Shown here one piece after another: positions 59,486-64,000 of a stretch of DNA of 64,000 nt (position 1 is the first letter of the stretch; the number at the start of each line of letters is the position of its first letter). The DNA is from Erythrocercus mccallii. Taxonomy: Eukaryota; Chordata; Aves; Passeriformes; Dicruridae. The DNA lies in assembly GCA_013397435.1 (NCBI GenBank), contig VZRG01000733.1, positions 270,996 to 334,995 on the forward strand, written 5' to 3'. Position numbers and translations under genes: made by a program. Under the pieces are notes generated by a model. That model did not search any database. It was not told where the DNA came from and saw nothing but the letters and a program-made list of their open reading frames with translations.

Positions 59486-59542
59486 AGGCATTTTTCTGTT
59501 CCCGGCTTTACTCCTGTTATGGGGGGTGTCTGAAGGAGAGGT

Positions 59543-59556
59543 GTAACTATGGCAAC
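59543..59556. promoter_or_regulatory. RFX X-box-like palindrome
   Basis: GTAACTATGGCAAC closely fits the RFX consensus GTNRCC-N-RGYAAC. It lies inside the left arm of the inverted repeat. Similar sequences are GTTGCTATAGCAAT at 60844-60857 and GTCGCCATAGCCAC at 60018-60031. Confidence 0.35.
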
Positions 59557-59735
59557 AAAACACAGCCATTAGCACTTAGTTAACATTTCAAAACAAGAGC
59601 TCCCTACAGTCAAGACAGGCGGCGGCTCATCGAGGGGGCACTCCTCCCCCACCAGCCTCCCGGGGAATCCACCAGCCCCCCATCCTGCGTGGGAGATGGG
59701 ACGGGGCAACCACTGGTCCTCAGAGCTATGAACAA

Positions 59736-60070
59736 ACTCTCAGTGGGCGTGGGGGCAGGCCAGCAGGTGGCCGCTGGTTGCTGTCACTGCCCGCAGCTCC
59801 CCCCACGCCGCCACTGAAGCCCCCAGCAGGGCCGGGATCCCTGCGAGTCCCGCCACGGGGGCCCCACCCTGCAGGGCCCGGCAGGGCTCAGCGGGACCCG
59901 TGGCAGCCGTGGCCTGGCCGCTTGGGGTATGTTGGGGCCAGCAAATGCCCTGGACACAGCTCTGGGGACTGATGTGGCCAGAGCAGCATTGTGTACACAA
60001 ATTCTCAGTGGCTGCTGGTCGCCATAGCCACTTGCAGCCCTTCCCCCACACTGCCAGCCCGGCGGGACTT
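59736..60070 (+). repeat. possible ancient tandem duplication in the GC-rich centre
   Basis: A CTCAGTGG...GCTGGT...CACTGCCCGCAGC...CCCCCACGCCGCC series at about 59741-59813 recurs at about 60003-60065 as CTCAGTGGCTGCTGGTCGCC, then CACTTGCAGCCC and CCCCCACACTGCC. A weaker third echo starts near 60152 (GATTCCCAGTGAGTGGCC). Similarity is partial. Confidence 0.35.
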
Positions 60071-60548
60071 GCGGGGTGGGACCACTCCTGGCGTTACAGT
60101 GGTTCTGGGACGTGCCCGGGCAAGATCCGGGGAGCCACAGTGGGGAAAGAACAGATTCCCAGTGAGTGGCCCCGGCGACCCCAGGGCACAGGCGGCCCCA
60201 AGCTGTCCAGTGACCCCCCCGCAGGGTGGGCTTTCACGGGGGTTCACGGGGATCCCTGGCTGGGATGGCACCGATGCCCCTGGGGGCAGAGGGGGGCCAG
60301 GCGTGGTCCCATGGAGGGGGGATGGCGGCGGAGGCCTGGCACCCCTGGCAATATTGAATTCCCAGGAGACTGGTGGGGGGGAAGTGTACCCTCGCTGAGC
60401 CGCCACCCTGTCCCTCCTGTAAGGAGCTCTTGTTTTAAAATGTTAACTAAGTGCTAACATCTTTGCTTTGTCACCTAATGCCATCCCCAGCCCGCCATGG
60501 CAGGCACACCCCCACAGCAGGAGTAAAGCAGGGACCAGAGACATGCAT

Positions 60549-60556
60549 ATGCAAAT
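60549..60556 (-). promoter_or_regulatory. POU octamer ATTTGCAT in right arm
   Basis: Plus strand ATGCAAAT, the mirror counterpart of the left-arm octamer. The midpoint of the two is about 60017, coincident with the palindrome centre. Confidence 0.4.
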
Positions 60557-60843
60557 AAGACTGACACACAGCAGCCTGGGAGAGGATTTTGAAGAAGAAA
60601 GCACCCCAAAACCAGAGAACTAAGCACAGCAGGAAGAAACTGGACAAAGCAGTGACCAAGGAAGGAGTAGAAGCACCCCTGGTCCTGGTCTTGATTTGGA
60701 AGCTCGCCATAACCTACAAGGAGCACCGTGGACATGGGGTGGGAAAGGCAAACTGATTGAAACAGGCAACCTCTAGAACATCCGCAAGATATGGGGGTTT
60801 GGGCTCTTGCAGAGACTGCTTCTGCACCTCTGCGAAGTGCTTT

Positions 60844-60857
60844 GTTGCTATAGCAAT
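60844..60857. promoter_or_regulatory. RFX X-box-like palindrome
   Basis: GTTGCTATAGCAAT is nearly a perfect dyad and resembles an X-box. It lies in the outer right arm and is not the mirror partner of the left-arm site. Confidence 0.3.
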
Positions 60858-60970
60858 GTGGGTGGAACTCTATGGAGGTACTTTACCGAGCTGATCACTA
60901 CAATAGAAAGTTGAATATTAATAAAGACATAAGTCCTGTTCTTTTCAATATGAGGGAAACTGTTTTGAGC

Positions 60971-61639
60971 TTGAAGTGATGACTGCTCCAGCTGGGACTG
61001 GTGGGAATCTTCACCTTCCTTGGCTTTGTGTGCCCTATCTATAAGACATCCTTCACACCTTAGGAAATGCATCAGCATTGACTCTGGGTGTGACATCTGG
61101 GCTCTCCCAAATCACATGGGGTCTAATGACAAACACACCCTTAAAGCCAAATACCCTTAAGTGTTCTCCAAGAACCAGGGCCTCACTGCTTTCCGGGTGT
61201 TTTACTTCCTCCCATTGGTTCCTTTCCTCCCTCCTCCCCACACCCGGCCTTGTGTAAGGAGGACTATCTCTGAAAACAAACTGCAGCATGTACACCAGTG
61301 CCCTTATTTTTACTAGGAAGCAATACTCACTCCCCTGAGGTGTGCCAAGGAGCTGCTGGCAAGCTGGAAGGCTTCACAAGTCCTTGGGACTGCCTGTACA
61401 AACACAGGTTGTTATGATGTGCCTGCAAAAACTCGTGAATATGCTTTGGGAACATGGAAATGCCTGCTGGTCCCTGGGGCTCAGACAAGAAGAACAGACA
61501 GACACATGGGTCCAAAAATACCCTGCAGCAGCATCCTCCCAGCCAAGCCTTTCACACTGCAGGGCCCTGAACCTCTTTCTCCTCTCCTACTGCAAGCCCT
61601 GACAGCTGTCTGGTAAATAAGAGCTTGGTGATCTTTTTA
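60971..61639. other. intergenic DNA after the inverted repeat
   Basis: Unique-looking sequence with no supported gene or repeat family. Confidence 0.5.
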
Positions 61640-61895
61640 CAAGGAACAATGGCTTTAAACTGAGAGAAGGCAGGTTTGGATTAAATATCAAGAAGAAATT
61701 CCTCACTGTGGGAGTGGTGGGACACTAGAACTGTCCCTAGAAAAGCTGTGGATGCCCCATTGCTGGAAGTGTTCAGGCCAGGTTGGACGGGGCTTTAAGC
61801 AATCTGGTGTAGCAGAAGGTGTCCCTTCCCATGGCAGAGGGTGGGAATAAGATGACCTTTAAGGTTCTTTTCATCCCAAACCATCGTGATTCATT
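61640..61895 (+). repeat. CR1 LINE 3' tail
   Basis: Contains TTAAACTGAGAGAAGGCAGG, GGATTAAATATCAAGAAG, GCTGTGGATGCCCCATTGCT, GAAGTGTTCAGGCCAGGTTG and AAGGTGTCCCTTCCCATGGC, with the near-terminal CATCCCAAACCATCGTGATT. A typical, moderately diverged CR1 end. Confidence 0.9.
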
Positions 61896-63069
61896 CAGTG
61901 CTGTTTTACATGCTGCAAAGGGGAAAGATTTGCCTCCACCTGAGGTACCCACCAACATTACAGTATATGCATACAGTGGCAACATCGAGGCAAAACCTTT
62001 ATGTCAAACACAGCACAAGGAAAATGCATTTTTCTGTGGAAAATTTCATGGGAAGAACTCCTGAGGCCATCGCTCTCACAGCCCTGCAAGATGTTGGCTT
62101 TCATGAGGAAAGATGTTTTATAGTGGCTGCACTATATTGGCCAGGTTTTGCTCCCTGACACTGTACACCCATCACCTTCACCTGGCCAAAAATCCCCAGC
62201 TCTCCATATTGTGTGGTATTTCTCAGTCCAGTGCAGGGCTTTAGGGCCAGATCTTCCCCAAAAGCAGTGTCACCAGAGCAACAGCTTGGCAGAGGGTGAG
62301 ACTGTGGAAAGTGAGAGTGAGTTTGCTTAATGTCAGTGGTGATTGCTGGCAGCATTTTTGCCAGCTAAATATGGGGGTGGCCACTAAAAACAAATCCTGA
62401 AACCACCGAAATTGAGGGGGTTTTGTCTGGTTTAACAGACAAATGTCCTGTCTAACAGGAGCAATAATTGCCAGAATCAGCTCTGAATAATTTCATGCTA
62501 AGTAAAGATGTGCAACAGTCCAAGGTTTGAGAACACGAGAGTTAGCCCAGAACTTTTCTCAGTTTTGCTTTGAGGTAAGCTGGTGATTCAAAGCGAAACC
62601 TGGCTAAAACCATGATGGTTACTTACTTTTAAACATTACCTTACCCAGGAACATTTGAGGCACGTAAATGAGAGCTCTCTTGTGCCCAAAGAGGCTGAAG
62701 TTCACTTCAGGCAGGAGAGCAAACATCCAGGGAAGGACATCGGGGAAGCTCCAGGGGAATTGTAGGTATTTCACTCAGGCAAGTTTAACACCTTATTTTC
62801 TTAAATTCATACACACTAAGAAGCAAAGATTTTAAACCAAAGATTTTGGTGCAGCAGCTCCCATTAAGCCTGGCCATGGCTGGGACCCCATTCCTGCCCA
62901 CATCCTCGCTGGTGGGTGGAGGTGAGGAAATGCAAAGACGTGTTTGATGGAGTGTGGGAGACACTTGGCTCTGAAGCTTTTGGAAAAAAATCGGCTTCCA
63001 AGCGCTGTGGTAGGGAAGGTTTTGCATAGGACGCTCCGTGCTCTTAAAAAGCCGCCTGGAGTTTCAGAA
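61896..63069. other. intergenic DNA before the CpG-rich stretch
   Basis: No gene or known repeat recognised. Confidence 0.5.
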
Positions 63070-63120
63070 ACTCAAAAAAAAAGAAAAAAAAAAAAAAGAG
63101 AAAAGAAAGGGGAAAAAAGG
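63070..63120 (+). repeat. A-rich/purine run
   Basis: Long A runs interrupted by single G residues, ending AAAGAAAGGGGAAAAAAGG. It lies about 50 bp before a CpG-rich stretch. Confidence 0.75.
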
Positions 63121-63159
63121 CATTTTCCATCTGATTTCTGCCTCCTTCTTTTACGTTAC

Positions 63160-63400
63160 TGGGCTGTTCTACCTCCGTCCCCCCGCACAGACCTTTCCCG
63201 CAGCGCTCGCCAAGGCGCGCCACAGGCGCTCGCCCCGGGCCGGGCCGGGGCCGCTCCCTCGTTGTGACGGTGACCCCTAGCGGCTCCGGGAGCCGCCTCC
63301 CGCTCCTCCCGCGGGCCCCCCCCCAGAGCTGCCGCTGCCGTGAGGAAATGACGGTGGAAGCAAAATGGGCTCTGGGCCTCGACTTTCTGCATCCAGGTGC
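63160..63400. promoter_or_regulatory. small CpG-rich stretch, possible promoter
   Basis: Sharp CpG-rich block with GGGCCGGGCCGGGGCC, GCGCGCC, a TGACGGTGACC element and GAAATGACGGTGG. A splice-donor-like CAG|GTGCGC follows at about 63394-63395, after a short frame opening MTVEAKWALGLDFLHPG on the plus strand. I recognise no gene. It could be a first exon or a non-coding RNA promoter. Confidence 0.4.
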
Positions 63401-64000
63401 GCAGACACCCGGTCCCTGTAATTTGCGGTGGGTGTTTAGTGAGTATGTTTCCCCGATATTAAGCCTGCTTCCCAGGACAGTGGGCACCAGATTTCACCTC
63501 TACATATCCTGAAAAGTAGCATCTGAGGATTAAAATCTGGTTTTGCTGTCTCCTTTTTCCTAATTTCTTGTTGTAAATCAACATTTCTTTGGCATCCCTG
63601 AGTATGGAGAGGATGTGGTTTGGGGCTCAGAAGTCCAGTTTCCCTCTATGTCCCCTCCCTGCTCCAGATAGGCCCAGAAAGGGAAGAGAGTCACCTCCTT
63701 CTCCTGCACTTCTTCCTGCTTCTTTCCAGCACCCTGCAGGCGCTTTCACACAAGACCAGACCCTTAGGCAAAACCAAGCCCCTGGGCCAAAATGGGCTGA
63801 TGAACTCGGCCTCATCACCTATCTGGGCATCCTGGGGTGAGAAACCAGTCTCATGTGCCCCTGTCCCATCAACATCTTCCACTCAGGGCCAGGTGGCTTC
63901 CTGCCACCCAGACCAGCTGCCGTCACCTCAGCAGCCCCTGTGGTCCCAGGGCCAATGGCTGCTGCACGGAGGAATGCCTGAGCTGGCCTTCGCCATGCTC
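63401..64000. other. sequence after the CpG-rich stretch
   Basis: Frames of up to 83 codons are present on both strands, none with a recognisable domain. If the CpG block is a promoter, this could be its first intron. Confidence 0.4.

Larger units (their letters stand above)
59075..60970. repeat. large imperfect inverted repeat with GC-rich centre
   Basis: The left arm (about 59075-59670) and the reverse complement of the right arm (about 60355-60970) align over most of their length. The outer block TTTATTAATATTCA and ATTGTAGTGATC at 59117-59155 matches about 34 of 39 positions in the right arm near 60886-60924. Another long match runs from GGTTATGG (59317 region) through CTGTGCTTAGTTCTCTGGTT, CTTATTTGCAT and GGCTTTACTCCTG to TTAGCACTTAGTTAACATTT. 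Matched positions are centred at about 60015. The roughly 685-bp centre is GC-rich and does not pair clearly. No transposase frame, known family or target duplication was recognised. Confidence 0.85.

Noticed and set aside
59900..60457. 185-codon open frame, with overlapping frames on both strands, in the centre of the inverted repeat
   Set aside because: GC-rich DNA is poor in stop codons. The translations are Gly/Pro/Trp-rich without any domain, and several frames are open at once.
63044..63487. 147-codon minus-strand frame over the CpG-rich block
   Set aside because: It runs through a purine/poly-A tract giving a poly-Phe stretch and has no recognisable domain.
41095..64000. Search for UBAC2 terminal exons expected upstream of TM9SF2
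   Set aside because: No UBA-domain or rhomboid-like segment was seen in any frame on either strand.

Overview
The window looks like nuclear DNA from a bird, probably a songbird. It has one intron-rich vertebrate gene, AT-rich non-coding sequence, many short 5'-truncated CR1 LINE tails ending in the avian ATTCTRTG-type terminus, and two solitary LTRs of kinds I associate with passerine endogenous retroviruses. No bacterial features, rRNA, tRNA or CRISPR were seen.

The only protein-coding gene I can support is TM9SF2 (transmembrane 9 superfamily member 2, a nonaspanin of the endosome/Golgi system). It lies on the minus strand from the start codon at 40281 to the stop codon at 11606-11608. I could place all 17 coding exons with consensus splice sites and consistent phases. 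They add up to 1953 nt, or 650 residues plus stop, with no frameshift or premature stop. The gene starts inside a CpG island (about 39.96-40.58 kb) and ends in an AT-rich 3' UTR with candidate poly(A) signals near 11.03, 10.60 and 10.33 kb.

Layout: 1-10.3 kb is downstream intergenic DNA with no gene I can recognise. 10.3-40.3 kb is TM9SF2. Its intron 1 holds a solo LTR and two CR1 tails, and its intron 4 holds a CR1 copy split by a second solo LTR. 40.6-41.1 kb is a CR1 copy abutting the promoter island. 41.1-64 kb is upstream intergenic DNA with five more old repeat copies or short repeats, a second small CpG-rich stretch at 63.16-63.40 kb, and the most unusual object in the window.

That object is a large imperfect inverted repeat at about 59.08-60.97 kb. 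Two arms of roughly 600 bp, clearly homologous over most of their length, face each other around a GC-rich centre near 60.015 kb. A POU octamer (ATTTGCAT) sits at mirror-symmetric places in both arms, and RFX/X-box-like palindromes lie in and between them. It matches no repeat family I recognise. It could be a foldback element, a local inverted duplication of a regulatory sequence, or the template of a long hairpin RNA.
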